DNA from: Marinagarivorans sp.
Lineage (GTDB): Bacteria > Pseudomonadota > Gammaproteobacteria > Pseudomonadales > Cellvibrionaceae
DNA length: 63,621 bases
Direction of reading: 5' to 3'
NCBI GenBank assembly: GCA_028281865.1
Contig: JANQJB010000079.1
Location: 1 to 63,621, forward strand
Position numbers and translations under genes: made by a program. Under the pieces are notes generated by a model. It had not been told where the DNA came from, did not search any database, and worked only from the letters and a program-made list of their open reading frames with translations. Below, in pieces: positions 18,563-28,509 of this stretch. The stretch's first letter is position 1; each line of letters begins with the position of its first letter.

Positions 18563-18814
18563 TTCATTGTCTCTATTGCAGCGTGATGAAGTTAGCTTTC
18601 AAAGCAATGCGTTGATGGAGATTGTTCGTTTCGATATGAGATTGCTCGAGATATTTTCTTGTAAATCTTAGAAATATTCCGAATCGACAGGCAAGGCTCG
18701 CACAGTCGAAAATATGTCCTCTAAACTCAGTTTGCTCATAGACACATTAATTTTTCAATCTTCGAAGATTTAAGAATGAGGTGCTAATTATCATTTGCAA
18801 CGTGTTTTGGTTAG

Positions 18815-20143
18815 CTAACCTAACTTAGTGATCCGACGACGCATCGCCGAAAACTCAATAGCGCAAATATAGGCGATCAGTATCACAATAAGCGAGAGCA
18901 TACCGGTTGCAATTGATCCTCTAAAGAGTGACACAGCTTGGCTCAGTACTAACGCTGAAAAACCGATCTTTTCTGGCATTCTAGTAAGCTTGTGGCAAAA
19001 CTCCATCGATATTCGCCTCGCCATAAGTCCAATAAAGAAAAAGCCGATTGCAACACCCCAGATGTGGAAATTCCAATACAATTCTCCAACCACTGTAGGC
19101 GGTCGACTGCCTCCAACGGAATAGTAATGCGGATCAAATATCTTTGCGAACAACCTAGAAACCGTTTCAGGTTTGTTTGGCCAGATACTCCTAGGGATAA
19201 TCCAGAAAAACGGTTTGCTAAGGGTTTGGCCGTAGAGTAGAGGCACTGAATCAGGGACATCCGTATACAACTGAGCTAGGTCAGGATAAACCACGCCAAC
19301 GTCGACTTGCCGTAGCGTGTAATCAATGACGGCCGGGTCGCCGAACGCATTTAGCATACTCAATTGGAAATCTTTCCCACCTCTCTTCACACCAACGCCG
19401 AAGGCAGCAATCAGAGCTAACGGAATGGCGAGGACCATATGAGTGTACCGTATTGGCTTCACCATGTATGCGTACATAACGCCAGCAGCAATGAGAAGTG
19501 CGGCCAGTTCGCGACGCTCATCATTAACCGACAGATAGACAAGCAACACCAGCAATAAGACTGCAAAAAATCTTAGAGAACCCCAAGATCGGCTGAACAT
19601 CCCCTTAGTAGCAAGACCGACGCATAGGAGGACGTATGCGGGTAACCAAAATACATAAACCGGCAATCCGACTTTGAAATTGATTAGACCAATCAATATT
19701 AGCAGGCCTGATGAGATAAATAATAAGTTTGGTGAGAGTTTACGATGGAGTATTTGAACCGAATTTTCTTTTCCTGTTGAAAAGAGGTAGTACCCAAGAA
19801 AGAACAGTAAAAGAGCCAGTGCACCGATACTTGAAGCCAAAACAATGGAATAACCACCATCCACCATTTTTTCCAGTAGCAGATTTTCGTCCGCAACAAG
19901 CAGGACAACCAACGGGTAGGTTAAGTAGTAGAGCATGAACAGCAACACCACTAACGTCACTGGGCTGACCGGATCTGGAGCTCGGGTTCCAGACATGAAA
20001 GCACTTAGCCAAGGTAGCAGCGCACAGAGTATCAACAACGCTAATGCCCATTGGTACTGACTAGCAGGTAAAAAAGGTAAAACGGAAATCGGTATCAGTA
20101 AGGACACCAAAGCAATCACCCGCTTGAACCCCTTGGTTTTCAT
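18815..20143 (-). CDS. O-antigen/oligosaccharide repeat polymerase (Wzy-like)
   Basis: This very hydrophobic protein of about 442 residues has some ten to twelve membrane helices and a periplasmic stretch in the second half (DYTLRQVDVGVVYPDLAQLY, then FFWIIPRSIWPNKP and VGELYWNFHIWGVA). That pattern is shared by oligosaccharide repeat-unit polymerases. It would link repeat units in the periplasm, working with the Wzz-like protein at 26.9-28.0 kb. The longer frame from 20200 overlaps the upstream glycosyltransferase by 40 bp. ATG at 20143 avoids that and begins with a basic MKTKGFKRV before the first helix, so I prefer it. Confidence 0.75.
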   Translation of the reverse strand: MKTKGFKRVIALVSLLIPISVLPFLPASQYQWALALLILCALLPWLSAFMSGTRAPDPVSPVTLVVLLFMLYYLTYPLVVLLVADENLLLEKMVDGGYSIVLASSIGALALLLFFLGYYLFSTGKENSVQILHRKLSPNLLFISSGLLILIGLINFKVGLPVYVFWLPAYVLLCVGLATKGMFSRSWGSLRFFAVLLLVLLVYLSVNDERRELAALLIAAGVMYAYMVKPIRYTHMVLAIPLALIAAFGVGVKRGGKDFQLSMLNAFGDPAVIDYTLRQVDVGVVYPDLAQLYTDVPDSVPLLYGQTLSKPFFWIIPRSIWPNKPETVSRLFAKIFDPHYYSVGGSRPPTVVGELYWNFHIWGVAIGFFFIGLMARRISMEFCHKLTRMPEKIGFSALVLSQAVSLFRGSIATGMLSLIVILIAYICAIEFSAMRRRITKLG

Positions 20144-20160
20144 AGACTTTACTTTACCGA

Positions 20161-21282
20161 TCAGGAGCAGGATGAAGAGGAACCGTTGATTAGCGTGCAA
20201 GTATGCAATGCCATAGCGGCCGTATTATAAGTGTTGCAAAGTTGCTGCGCTTCAACCGCGATGGCCTGACGCTCAGCCTCGCCTAAGCTCAAACCAGCGA
20301 TAATCGCGTCGACAATTCCACTCTCGGAATTAAGCGAAAAAGTAATCGCCGTATTACCTCTAAGTGCAAGTTCTGATTCCGGCATCTGAAATTTAGGATC
20401 TGCATTAGTAACAATTGGCAACTCGTATTCAAACGCCTTCATAAGTGATAGGCCCAAGCCTGCAGGGTGCAGAAACAGTTCGGCAGCAAAAAACCAATCA
20501 GCGAGTTTTCCGTCATCGAATAGCGCACCAACAAACACTACGTGATCTCTCACCCCGCATCGTTCAACCTCATCCTGCAGTTGTGTCATTAATGGTCCGT
20601 CGCCAATCAGAACCCATACACAATCTGGTTGCGTAGCCAGCACTGTTTGCAACGCCTTCGGAACCAGATCAAATCTATTCTTGGGCAACAAACGAGCGCA
20701 GCTAAGTATGATTCGCTTGTCTCTTAAGCCCCACTGCGATTTAAATTTTTCAATCTCGCGATCAGCCTTCGCTTTTTGGTCAACACGTTTAAGCCCGTTG
20801 TTTATCGAAACTATAGCTTTCCCACGGAACCAAGGATGAGATCTCATTTCAGCCTGTTCATAGGTTGTGTACACGAGAAATTCGGTGAAAACTCGCCAGA
20901 TCAATAAGCGTATTTTGCGAAATCTACTACCACTCTCGCTCACTCGATACTGACCCCAAATGATCACGCGCCGACCAAGCATTCGACGCAGCAGCGCGAT
21001 GCATATGTAAGAAAGTATCCTTGGATTTCCGCTAACGATGAGTGTATCGACGCGCAATAACTGCTTAATCGGGACCCAGGGAATTAACACCGCACCTGAA
21101 AACAAAGACTTGCAGCTTAGCTTTGTCATGCAACAACCTCTAAGCGTGGGGGTGCGGCTTCCAAAGATGCATATATTGATTGGCTCGGCAAAGCAAGCTG
21201 CTAGCCGTTCAAAGTAGTCATCTCGATACAAAGGGCATTTGTTTGTCAGAATAGCAAGCGTGCCAGCATTAACCCTAGCCAA
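20161..21282 (-). CDS. Family 4 glycosyltransferase
   Basis: This 373-residue GT-B protein has ILTNKCPLYRDDYFERLA at the N-terminus and VIIWGQYRVSESG in the middle. The donor domain has ILSCARLLPKNRFDLVPKAL, WVLIGDGPLMTQL, VVFVGALFDDGKLADWF and LHPAGLGLSLMKAFEYELP, which carries the E-containing GT4 signature. It begins at TTG (21282). No better start with a ribosome site is evident, and the frame stays open for several codons upstream, so the N-terminus is uncertain. It is followed by the Wzy-like gene. Confidence 0.8.
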   Translation of the reverse strand: MARVNAGTLAILTNKCPLYRDDYFERLAACFAEPINICIFGSRTPTLRGCCMTKLSCKSLFSGAVLIPWVPIKQLLRVDTLIVSGNPRILSYICIALLRRMLGRRVIIWGQYRVSESGSRFRKIRLLIWRVFTEFLVYTTYEQAEMRSHPWFRGKAIVSINNGLKRVDQKAKADREIEKFKSQWGLRDKRIILSCARLLPKNRFDLVPKALQTVLATQPDCVWVLIGDGPLMTQLQDEVERCGVRDHVVFVGALFDDGKLADWFFAAELFLHPAGLGLSLMKAFEYELPIVTNADPKFQMPESELALRGNTAITFSLNSESGIVDAIIAGLSLGEAERQAIAVEAQQLCNTYNTAAMALHTCTLINGSSSSCS

Positions 21283-21396
21283 AGTAAGCGTGCCCTCATT
21301 ATGAAAGATGATACTTAGTGATTTTGCTCGTCACACTAATCGACTCAACACCGTTTTGCTAGCGCAACTATTATACCTCTTGGGTACAACACGCAG

Positions 21397-22494
21397 TTAT
21401 TGCTTTTCTTCTTTGTCCCCAGGCCAGTATCGCTGCACTGTGGCCTCACCAGGCTTCACAAGTAAGGAGTTCTCTATTAGGAAGCGACCTAATCTCGCTT
21501 GATCCAATGGCGCCTCGTCGGCTGAGATGTAAGGATTGGTTACCTTGACCGACACCCGATCCTGATAGTCGTAGTCGATTTCATGGTAGATGCCGCGAAA
21601 AGCCGGGAGCACTACAAAATAATCCTTCAATTCAACTGATCTACGGGTCTCTTCATCACTCATCAATTCTTCGTAGAGCTTTTCGCCGGGCTTGGTGCCG
21701 GTGTTGGTTATATCGATCGCGTCTAGCGCATGGCCATAACGAGGCGCCAGTTCGTCGATCATCACCCGCGCGAGATCTGCGATGCGTATTACTGGCATCT
21801 TGGTGATGAACACCTCTCCCCCCCGAGCCAATCCGGCAGAATCGATCACCAGGCTTACCGCCTGTTGGATGCTCATAACAAAGCGTGTCATTTCAGGATC
21901 GGTAAGGGTCACGGGGCCGCCGTTGGCTATTTGGTTATGGAAAATCGGGATCACTGATCCAGACGAGCCAAGGACGTTGCCAAAACGAGTAGAGGCGAAG
22001 ATGGGGCCGTTCCCGTGCTTATGGCTGTTAGCTGCTGTCATCAAGCGTTCACCCATCAACTTGGACGTACCCATTACGTTGGTGGGGTTCACCGCTTTAT
22101 CCGAACTGGTGAAAATGACCCGCTCAACGCCATTTAGGGAGGCCGCGGCAATCACGTTGTGGACACCTTGGATATTCGTCTGCACTGCCTGCTCTGGGGA
22201 GCGCTCACAAAGGATGACGTGCTTTAGCGCAGCACAATGGAATACGACATCGATTCCACGCATACGGCGGGTCAAGTCTTCCCCGTCACGGATGTCTGAG
22301 ACAAAAAAGTGGGCCCGAGCGTCACCCAGGTACTCCTGGTCCAGGAAGAATAAATCGCTTTCTTTGTTGTCCAACCCTATAACTTCAGCCGGTTGGTAGA
22401 CCGGGTCAGTCAGCAGCTGTCGGATGAGTTCCGTACCAACGGTGCCGCAGGCACCGGTTACCAGCACGCGCTTGTTATTTAATACAGAGGTCAT
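21397..22494 (-). CDS. UDP-N-acetylglucosamine 4,6-dehydratase (CapD/WbpM-like, soluble)
   Basis: This 365-residue extended SDR has VLVTGACGTVGTELIRQLL at 10-28, FHCAALKHVILCE at about 87 and SSDKAVNPTNVMGTSKL at about 130. Met takes the place of the usual catalytic Tyr, as in WbpM-type enzymes. Other motifs are STRFGNVLGSSGSV and TKPGEKLYEELM. It forms a UDP-4-keto-6-deoxy-hexosamine. It is the second such dehydratase in the locus, unlike the one at 1.1-2.3 kb, so two different 6-deoxy-amino sugars may be made. It starts nine bases after the epimerase stop. Confidence 0.85.
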   Translation of the reverse strand: MTSVLNNKRVLVTGACGTVGTELIRQLLTDPVYQPAEVIGLDNKESDLFFLDQEYLGDARAHFFVSDIRDGEDLTRRMRGIDVVFHCAALKHVILCERSPEQAVQTNIQGVHNVIAAASLNGVERVIFTSSDKAVNPTNVMGTSKLMGERLMTAANSHKHGNGPIFASTRFGNVLGSSGSVIPIFHNQIANGGPVTLTDPEMTRFVMSIQQAVSLVIDSAGLARGGEVFITKMPVIRIADLARVMIDELAPRYGHALDAIDITNTGTKPGEKLYEELMSDEETRRSVELKDYFVVLPAFRGIYHEIDYDYQDRVSVKVTNPYISADEAPLDQARLGRFLIENSLLVKPGEATVQRYWPGDKEEKQ

Positions 22495-22503
22495 CAGTTA
22501 TCT

Positions 22504-23475
22504 TTATCCTACAAAATAGTTCACGGTTTTCTGCAAGCCGCTCTTTAAATCTGTTTGTGGTTGCCAGCCTAACTGGCGTCTGGCCTTGGAGGTATCAGAG
22601 AAGTTTCGTCTTACGTCTCCCACCCGGGTCTCAGCGTTGACCACCTCGACATCGATCACGCCGTTTGCCGCTAGGATCTCAACTAATTGCGCGGTCATTT
22701 CGCCCACAGTGGTCTCATGACTGGTGGCGATCTGAAAGACCTCACCGCCCAAATTGTCTTTAGTGGCCGCCAATATCACCGCTTCGATAAGGTCTTCAAT
22801 GTAAATGAAATCCCTTGTTTGGGATCCGTCCCCGAAAATCTCTAGAGGCTTTTTTTCCATGGCCCGACGGATGAATTTGGCCACCACGGAACTCTTGTGC
22901 ACCGAACCTGGTCCGTAGACGTTACCAAAGCGCAGGGCAACCGTATCAATCCCAAAGCTGCGAGCGTAGGCAGAGCAGTAGCCCTCGCCGGCCAGTTTGC
23001 TAGCCCCGTAGGGCGAGACCGGATGCGGCGGCAACTCTTCGTGGATTGGTGGCTCTACCTCTCCCGCAGGAGCGCCACTGGAGGCGAAGACGAAACGGTT
23101 AATGCCATTTTGACGGGCTGCTTCCAAGTAGTTGAAGGTGCCTATAACGTTGGCGTAGCAATCAGCCCTTGGATCTTCGACCGAAGGGCCCACTCCAGTA
23201 TTCGCCGCCAGGTGAACGATAACGTCCACACCTTTAGTCACGACCGCAGCCAAGTTTTCATCCAGGATATCGCCCACAACGAGCTCGACACGCTCAAGGC
23301 TATTTTCCGTCGACTCGGCCTGAACTTCATAAAAGTCACACACCAGCGCAAGGTCATCCCGCGTACCGATACTGAGGTTATCTAACACGCGCACGTAGTG
23401 TCCGCCTTCGGCCTGCAAATGTCGAATTAGGCTGGTGCCAATAAAGCCACACCCACCGGTAACCAGCCACCTCAT
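22504..23475 (-). CDS. NAD-dependent nucleotide-sugar epimerase
   Basis: This extended SDR of about 323 residues has WLVTGGCGFIGTSLIRHLQ at the N-terminus, LDNLSIG, VHLAANTGVGPS, and the YGASK catalytic pair at about 159. ALRFGNVYGPG and GDGSQTRDFIYIEDL are typical of UDP-glucose/UDP-GlcNAc 4-epimerases. The Ser motif reads SSGAPAGE rather than the common SSxxVYG. The ATG at 23475 is preferred to the one two codons earlier. It has GGGAG nine bases upstream and overlaps the sulfoquinovose-synthase stop as ATGA. This coupling suggests it acts before or after that enzyme. Confidence 0.85.
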   Translation of the reverse strand: MRWLVTGGCGFIGTSLIRHLQAEGGHYVRVLDNLSIGTRDDLALVCDFYEVQAESTENSLERVELVVGDILDENLAAVVTKGVDVIVHLAANTGVGPSVEDPRADCYANVIGTFNYLEAARQNGINRFVFASSGAPAGEVEPPIHEELPPHPVSPYGASKLAGEGYCSAYARSFGIDTVALRFGNVYGPGSVHKSSVVAKFIRRAMEKKPLEIFGDGSQTRDFIYIEDLIEAVILAATKDNLGGEVFQIATSHETTVGEMTAQLVEILAANGVIDVEVVNAETRVGDVRRNFSDTSKARRQLGWQPQTDLKSGLQKTVNYFVG

Positions 23476-24662
23476 CCCCATTTCACTCCCTTGAAAATAA
23501 CATCTGTGCGAATGTTCTCCCGATACTGCTCCACCACCTCAAACAACTGCCCCATGACCTCCTCGGTCAAATAGTGAGGCTTGACGCCGATGTCCTGCAA
23601 ACCTTGATAGGTGGGGTTGTAGTAGTGCTCTTCCGCCTCTTTACGCGGGTTGGGAATAGACTTGATCTGCACTTTGTGACCACGGGTATTACCCACCTTC
23701 TGGGTCAGTTCGGCCAGCTCATTCACACTGAATGTTTCCATGATCTGATTGAAGATCCGCAGTTCGCCCTCTTGGGCCGGAGTGCGTTCGGACATGTGGA
23801 TACACTGCAATGTGTCTTTAATGTTCAGGTAACCGCGAGTCTGACCGCCACCACCGTAGACAGTCAGCGGATAACCCACCACAGCCTGAGTAATAAAGCG
23901 GTTAACAATCGTTCCAAATATCTCGTCGTAGTTGAAGATAGTCTTGAGGCGCTCATCCACCTCCATTTCGTCGGTCTCAATCCCATAGACCGGCCCCTGC
24001 ATCAGATCGGTGACTTTTAAGCCCCAAGTGCGAACGCCAAACCACATCAAATCAGTATCCATGATCTTCGTGGTGTGATAAAGGCTACTGGCTTGGCGTG
24101 GGAACAAGAACTTATTCTTGCGGCCCTTGTGTTCGATCTCGAGCCACCCCTCTTCGATATCAATGTTAGGAGTTCCGTATTCCCCCATAGTGCCGAGTTT
24201 GATTAGGTGCGTGTCGCGAGCGTAATCGCGAATGGCCCAGAGGAGGTTGTTGGTAACACGCAGATTATTCACGACAGTCAAGTCAGCGTGGCGATAGTCC
24301 AGCAGCGAATAAGGGGCGGAGGGCTGCTCTGCATAGTGAACAACTGTCTCGGGGACCCCGGTGAAATTGTAATCCTGGGCCCACGTATACTGGACGCGGC
24401 CATCAAACAGCTGCCGCATGGATTCAGGCTGAGCCAGATCAGCAATGATGACCTTAATTTCCTTACCAGTCTTTTCATACCAGATCTTGGCCCTTTCAAT
24501 AAGAGTGGGCACAGGATAAAGCATGCCTGTATCCAGCTCGGTACAGGCGTTACGGCGAAAATAGTTGTCTACAACTGTGACTTCATAACCGCGATTAGAA
24601 AAATACATGGCAGTGGGCCACCCGAGGTAGCCGTCACCACCGAGAATAAGTATGTGGGTCAT
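23472..24662 (-). CDS. sqdB: UDP-sulfoquinovose synthase (SQD1/SqdB-like)
   Basis: This 396-residue SDR matches the UDP-sulfoquinovose synthase family closely: ILGGDGYLGWPTAMYFSNRG at 6-25, KLGTMGEYGTPNIDIEEG at about 154 with the active-site Thr, YHTTK with the Tyr/Lys pair at about 191, GQTRGYLNIKDT at about 275 and IPNPRKEAEEHYYNP at about 336. The enzyme adds sulfite to UDP-glucose to give UDP-sulfoquinovose. In plants and cyanobacteria it supplies sulfolipid synthesis. Here no SqdX-like lipid transferase is seen. The setting is a surface-polysaccharide operon, so sulfoquinovose may be a glycan component. It is preceded by gmd (42-nt gap). Confidence 0.88.
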   Translation of the reverse strand: MTHILILGGDGYLGWPTAMYFSNRGYEVTVVDNYFRRNACTELDTGMLYPVPTLIERAKIWYEKTGKEIKVIIADLAQPESMRQLFDGRVQYTWAQDYNFTGVPETVVHYAEQPSAPYSLLDYRHADLTVVNNLRVTNNLLWAIRDYARDTHLIKLGTMGEYGTPNIDIEEGWLEIEHKGRKNKFLFPRQASSLYHTTKIMDTDLMWFGVRTWGLKVTDLMQGPVYGIETDEMEVDERLKTIFNYDEIFGTIVNRFITQAVVGYPLTVYGGGGQTRGYLNIKDTLQCIHMSERTPAQEGELRIFNQIMETFSVNELAELTQKVGNTRGHKVQIKSIPNPRKEAEEHYYNPTYQGLQDIGVKPHYLTEEVMGQLFEVVEQYRENIRTDVIFKGVKWG

Positions 24663-24704
24663 GTTTCAATCCCCCCGCTAGAGTCGTCGTAGAAAATGAC
24701 GAGA

Positions 24705-25817
24705 TTATTCGTGGTAGTTCAATGTGCGATAGCCGTGGACTTTAACCAATTCGTCCCGTTTTGCCGATGCTAGGTCCTCTCGAACCATCTCTGTCACGAG
24801 CTCTTCGAACGAAGTCTTTGGTATCCAACCCAACGTCACCCTCGCTTTGCTGGGATCTCCGAGCAGTGTTTCGACCTCGGTTGGACGGAAGTACCTAGGA
24901 TCAACCCGGACAATGGGGAGTTGGGGGTCCGTGGCTGGGCCATTAATCCAGTAGCCTTTCTCGTTGACACCAGTGCCCTCCCAACGAATTTCCATATCCA
25001 GTTCTTTAGCTGCAGTATTAACGAAATCGCGGACACTGTATTGCTCGCCAGTGGCAATCACAAAGTCATCAGGCTGATCCTGCTGCAACATGAGCCACTG
25101 CATTTCCACACAGTCTTTCGCATGGCCCCAATCGCGCTTTGCATCCAGGTTACCGAGGTAAAGGCAGTCTTGTAGGCCGAGCTTGATACGGGCCAGCGCA
25201 CGCGTGATCTTGCGAGTAACGAACGTTTCACCACGGACGGGCGATTCGTGATTGAACAGGATGCCGTTGCAAGCATACATACCATAAGCCTCTCGATAGT
25301 TGATCGTAATCCAGTAGGCGTAAAGCTTAGCCACAGCATAGGGTGAGCGCGGATAAAACGGGGTCGTTTCCTTTTGCGGGATTTCCTGGACTTTGCCAAA
25401 AAGCTCGGAGGTGGACGCTTGATAGAAACGGGTCTTTTTTTCAAGACCTAGAATCCGAATGGCTTCGAGGATACGCAGGGTACCAAGGGCATCGGAATTG
25501 GCGGTGTACTCGGGTTCTTCGAAGCTGACCGCAACGTGGCTCTGCGCAGCGAGATTATAGATTTCGTCCGGCTGGGTTTGCTGGATGATGCGGATAAGGC
25601 TTGAGCTATCTGTCAGATCGCCATGGTGGAGGAAGAAACGAACTTCTTTCTCATGCCGATCACGATAGAGGTGATCGATACGGTCTGTGTTGAAAAGACT
25701 GGTTCGACGTTTTATGCCATGGACAATGTAGCCCTTGTTTAGGAGAAATTCGGCAAGATAGGAGCCATCCTGGCCGGTAATACCGGTGACAAGTGCGACT
25801 TTTGGTTGTTCTGTCAT
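24705..25817 (-). CDS. gmd: GDP-mannose 4,6-dehydratase
   Basis: This 370-residue SDR has the full set of Gmd motifs: [20 protein letters not shown] at 7-26, [51 protein letters not shown] with the catalytic Thr/Ser and Glu, and [10 protein letters not shown] with the Tyr/Lys pair. The length is normal. It makes GDP-4-keto-6-deoxymannose from the GDP-mannose supplied by the ManC-type enzyme at 31-32.4 kb. Its start overlaps the fcl stop by 4 bp, so fcl is translated first. Confidence 0.96.
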   Translation of the reverse strand: MTEQPKVALVTGITGQDGSYLAEFLLNKGYIVHGIKRRTSLFNTDRIDHLYRDRHEKEVRFFLHHGDLTDSSSLIRIIQQTQPDEIYNLAAQSHVAVSFEEPEYTANSDALGTLRILEAIRILGLEKKTRFYQASTSELFGKVQEIPQKETTPFYPRSPYAVAKLYAYWITINYREAYGMYACNGILFNHESPVRGETFVTRKITRALARIKLGLQDCLYLGNLDAKRDWGHAKDCVEMQWLMLQQDQPDDFVIATGEQYSVRDFVNTAAKELDMEIRWEGTGVNEKGYWINGPATDPQLPIVRVDPRYFRPTEVETLLGDPSKARVTLGWIPKTSFEELVTEMVREDLASAKRDELVKVHGYRTLNYHE

Positions 25818-26803
25818 TGTGTAATTGCTTCCTTTGTGTGCTGGACCGTCTTCAAAAAATCCTGATAAGCAAGCGCTAAACCTTCATCAAGTTCAACCCT
25901 GGCCTGCCAGCTAAGGTTATTGAGTCGCGAGCTGTCCATCAATTTGCGTGGAGTACCGTCGGGCTTGCCGGTGTCAAAGGCGATCTGGCCGTCATACCCG
26001 ACAACCTTTACGATGGTTTCAGCGAGCGCCCGAATAGTGATGTCATGACCGCAGCCAACATTGACGTGGCTTAGCATAGGTTGGGTGTGCTGCTCATAGG
26101 TGCGCTTGTCCAGATTCATAACGTGTACACAAGCAGCAGCCATGTCGTCGACATAAAGGAATTCGCGCTTTGGTGTCCCGGTACCCCATATGGTAACGCT
26201 GGGAGCGTTGCGAACCTTGGCTTCGTGAAATCTCCGGATCAATGCAGGAATGACATGTGAATTTTCCGGGTGATAATTATCGCCGGGGCCATAGAGGTTT
26301 GTTGGCATAACGCTCCGGTAATCAACACCGTGGCTTCCCCCGTATTGGCGGTTGTAACTTTCGCACATTTTTAAACCTGCTATCTTAGCAATGGCGTACG
26401 GCTCGTTAGTAGGTTCAAGCGTTCCGGTGAGCAGCGCATCCTCACGCATTGGTTGTTGGGTAAGCTTCGGATAAATACAACTTGACCCCAAAAACAGTAA
26501 TTTTTTGACACCGTTTCGGAATGCTGCGTCAATAACATTGCTCTGAATCATCAGATTCTGGTAGATAAATTCTGCGGGGTAGCTGTTATTAGCATAGATA
26601 CCGCCAACTTTCGCAGCAGCTAAATAAACTTGTTCAGGTTTTTCGTTGGCAAAAAACTTACAAACGGCGAGCTGATCGGTTAGATCAAGCTCCGCGCGAG
26701 TACGTGTAATGATATTGACCTGCTCGTGATGAAGGGTTCGGATGATCGCAGAACCGACCATTCCTTGATGTCCCGCAACATATATTTTAGTTTTAAAGCT
26801 CAT
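25814..26803 (-). CDS. fcl: GDP-L-fucose synthase
   Basis: This epimerase-reductase of about 329 residues makes GDP-L-fucose from the Gmd product. Motifs are [42 protein letters not shown], the YAIAK active-site pair, [22 protein letters not shown] and [16 protein letters not shown] near the C-terminus. ATG at 26803 gives the family N-terminus. A longer frame to 26854 adds 17 unlikely residues. It overlaps gmd by 4 bp. A decayed second copy of its 3' end lies at 4.2-4.36 kb. Confidence 0.95.
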   Translation of the reverse strand: MSFKTKIYVAGHQGMVGSAIIRTLHHEQVNIITRTRAELDLTDQLAVCKFFANEKPEQVYLAAAKVGGIYANNSYPAEFIYQNLMIQSNVIDAAFRNGVKKLLFLGSSCIYPKLTQQPMREDALLTGTLEPTNEPYAIAKIAGLKMCESYNRQYGGSHGVDYRSVMPTNLYGPGDNYHPENSHVIPALIRRFHEAKVRNAPSVTIWGTGTPKREFLYVDDMAAACVHVMNLDKRTYEQHTQPMLSHVNVGCGHDITIRALAETIVKVVGYDGQIAFDTGKPDGTPRKLMDSSRLNNLSWQARVELDEGLALAYQDFLKTVQHTKEAITQ

Positions 26804-26917
26804 TGTCGCCGCACGCGCAGTGTTTTTTAGGGATCTCGTCTTCTGCCAAGGCATGAACCAACAGCGCCGTCTTAATCAGTTCCGGACGGTTGTCCGGTAC
26901 GGAAAAAACTCTCACTT

Positions 26918-27961
26918 TCAGTACTTCCGGACAAAATGGCTAATTAAAACAAAAAGTAAAGATAGCATTCCACCAAAGACCGCTCCTATCACGCAAATCG
27001 TGGCACGGCTAGGTTTAGACTTCAGTTCAGGTATTTTTGCCGGAACTACAGTTTTCACTAAATACTGTTCGCTTACTTCCGCCAACATTAATGTCTGAAT
27101 TTGACCTTCAATCATGCCATAAAAAACAGATTGCATATCCGCTACACTGGTTTCTGCTATTTTAGCTTCTAAATAATCAATGTTTCTTTGCGCCTCAGCC
27201 ATATCCTGTCTTTGATAAAAACTATTTAATTCCTGAATCAGCAGACCAACCCACTCAAACGCAAGCTGAGGCGAAAAGTGTTCGATAGAAATCGTCAACA
27301 TGCCGGTATTATGATCCGTTGAAATTGTCAACATTTGACTGAGGGTTTTAAAGGCTTTGAAGTCGCTGGGCTCTGGCGTTTCGCTAGATTTCACCTCTGC
27401 TCCACTCACCCATGCTTGTGTTTCTGGATTATAAATATCGTAATTGTATATCAACTCGTTCGTATTTCTATTCCAGCCCTGAACCGCCATTATCTGTGGT
27501 TTTAGTTTGTACTTGTTGATAAAACTACCCAGAAACGGCCAGCTTTTTACAAGCTCGACCGCTTGGTCAATTCTACTACTGCCTCCACCACCTAAATTAA
27601 TACCGGCCATAGCCGCCAAGCCACCATAGGAAGCTGCTAAACCACCCAAACCACCCAAACCACCTTGCGAATCGTCTTGCGCTGGCGCTAATATCGCTTC
27701 AGATTTATACATATTGGGTAGCGACAAGGCATAAAAAACCGACGTAATAGCGAAAATTACTGTAATAGCGACTATTTTAAATTTTCCTGCCCAAATAATC
27801 AGCCAAAGTTCGCGCAGATTGATTTCTTCATCGTTTTTACCCACAACAGAATTTAGATTAAGGACACTATAATTTAGTGAAATCAAATCGATTTTTTGTT
27901 CAATTTGACCCAACATTTCTTTTAGGTCTCGGTTTTTATCTGTCTGTACTTCAGATTCCAT
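26918..27961 (-). CDS. Wzz-type O-antigen chain-length determinant
   Basis: This 347-residue protein has the polysaccharide co-polymerase plan. The N-terminal 40 residues look coiled-coil-like. A first membrane helix lies at about 74-95 (IVAITVIFAITSVFYALSL), a long periplasmic part contains PNMYKSEAILAPAQ and a Gly-rich run at about 115-140, and a C-terminal helix lies at about 322-342 after the proline-containing KPSRATICV. It sets the length of the polymer made by the Wzy-like protein. A CCGGAC/GTCCGG hairpin lies downstream (26882-26897) without a U-tract. Confidence 0.88.
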   Translation of the reverse strand: MESEVQTDKNRDLKEMLGQIEQKIDLISLNYSVLNLNSVVGKNDEEINLRELWLIIWAGKFKIVAITVIFAITSVFYALSLPNMYKSEAILAPAQDDSQGGLGGLGGLAASYGGLAAMAGINLGGGGSSRIDQAVELVKSWPFLGSFINKYKLKPQIMAVQGWNRNTNELIYNYDIYNPETQAWVSGAEVKSSETPEPSDFKAFKTLSQMLTISTDHNTGMLTISIEHFSPQLAFEWVGLLIQELNSFYQRQDMAEAQRNIDYLEAKIAETSVADMQSVFYGMIEGQIQTLMLAEVSEQYLVKTVVPAKIPELKSKPSRATICVIGAVFGGMLSLLFVLISHFVRKY

Positions 27962-28509
27962 AATATATTTTGCTTAACTGAATCTCGTAACGATCGTCTA
28001 CCATATACCTTATCGACAATTTGTCGGGTATCCGCTTATGATGTCTTTAAATCTCAACAAACTTGTGCCTTTTTCGATTATTTAAAAATAGTCAACCGCA
28101 CGCCTCGTATTTAGGAGTAAAACATCGCATTGTAGCGGCTTTGCAAGAATTATTTCGCTTTATTTTCAGCATTGGCACCAGTTTCTTTTTCTTCATTGTT
28201 TTTACCCTTTTTTTGAATCGCCTCTTCCATGTAGACGGTGTTCACAACCAACTTGTAATGGCTGAGGGTATCCAGCTCCTGTCACTCGATTAGAGCTTTA
28301 GTCTGGCAGTCCTTGGCAGCTGTGTGGCTTGGCAAGTCAGTGGCATAGTTTTATTCGGCTTCCTGGTAACGTGTCTATATTAACAATCAATAAAGTCTTT
28401 ACATATTGATTCTCTAGGAAGCAAATTCATCACAAAAGTTGTTTATATCTGGCCGACAATTATGTAACGCACTTTTTGTGTATGCAGGTTACGAGTTATT
28501 TTCTAAATT
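27962..28509. other. 550-bp gap without intact gene
   Basis: The gap between the MarR-type regulator and the Wzz-like gene is AT-rich. The only coding-like trace is the minus-strand fragment at 28150-28281. I see no clear hairpin terminator. It lies inside the presumed RfaH-dependent transcription unit as an untranslated spacer. Confidence 0.4.
28150..28281 (-). pseudogene. possible gene remnant, unidentified
   Basis: A minus-strand frame of 43 codons begins just after a TGA and ends in TAA at 28150. It reads like real protein sequence (LDTLSHYKLVVNTVYMEEAI, then a Lys/Glu-rich tail). It has no proper start and I do not recognise a family. It could be the C-terminal end of a lost regulator or export protein. 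It could also be chance. Confidence 0.3.

Noticed and set aside
26882-26897. CCGGAC/GTCCGG hairpin as terminator after wzz
   Set aside because: No U-tract follows on the minus strand. The hairpin lies within a run of same-strand genes that probably stay cotranscribed.
28063-28293. A plus-strand open frame of 76 codons in the gap between the Wzz-like and MarR-like genes
   Set aside because: Its composition (Phe/Leu/Thr-rich from T-runs) is that of noncoding AT-rich DNA, with no ribosome site. The opposite strand has a more protein-like fragment.
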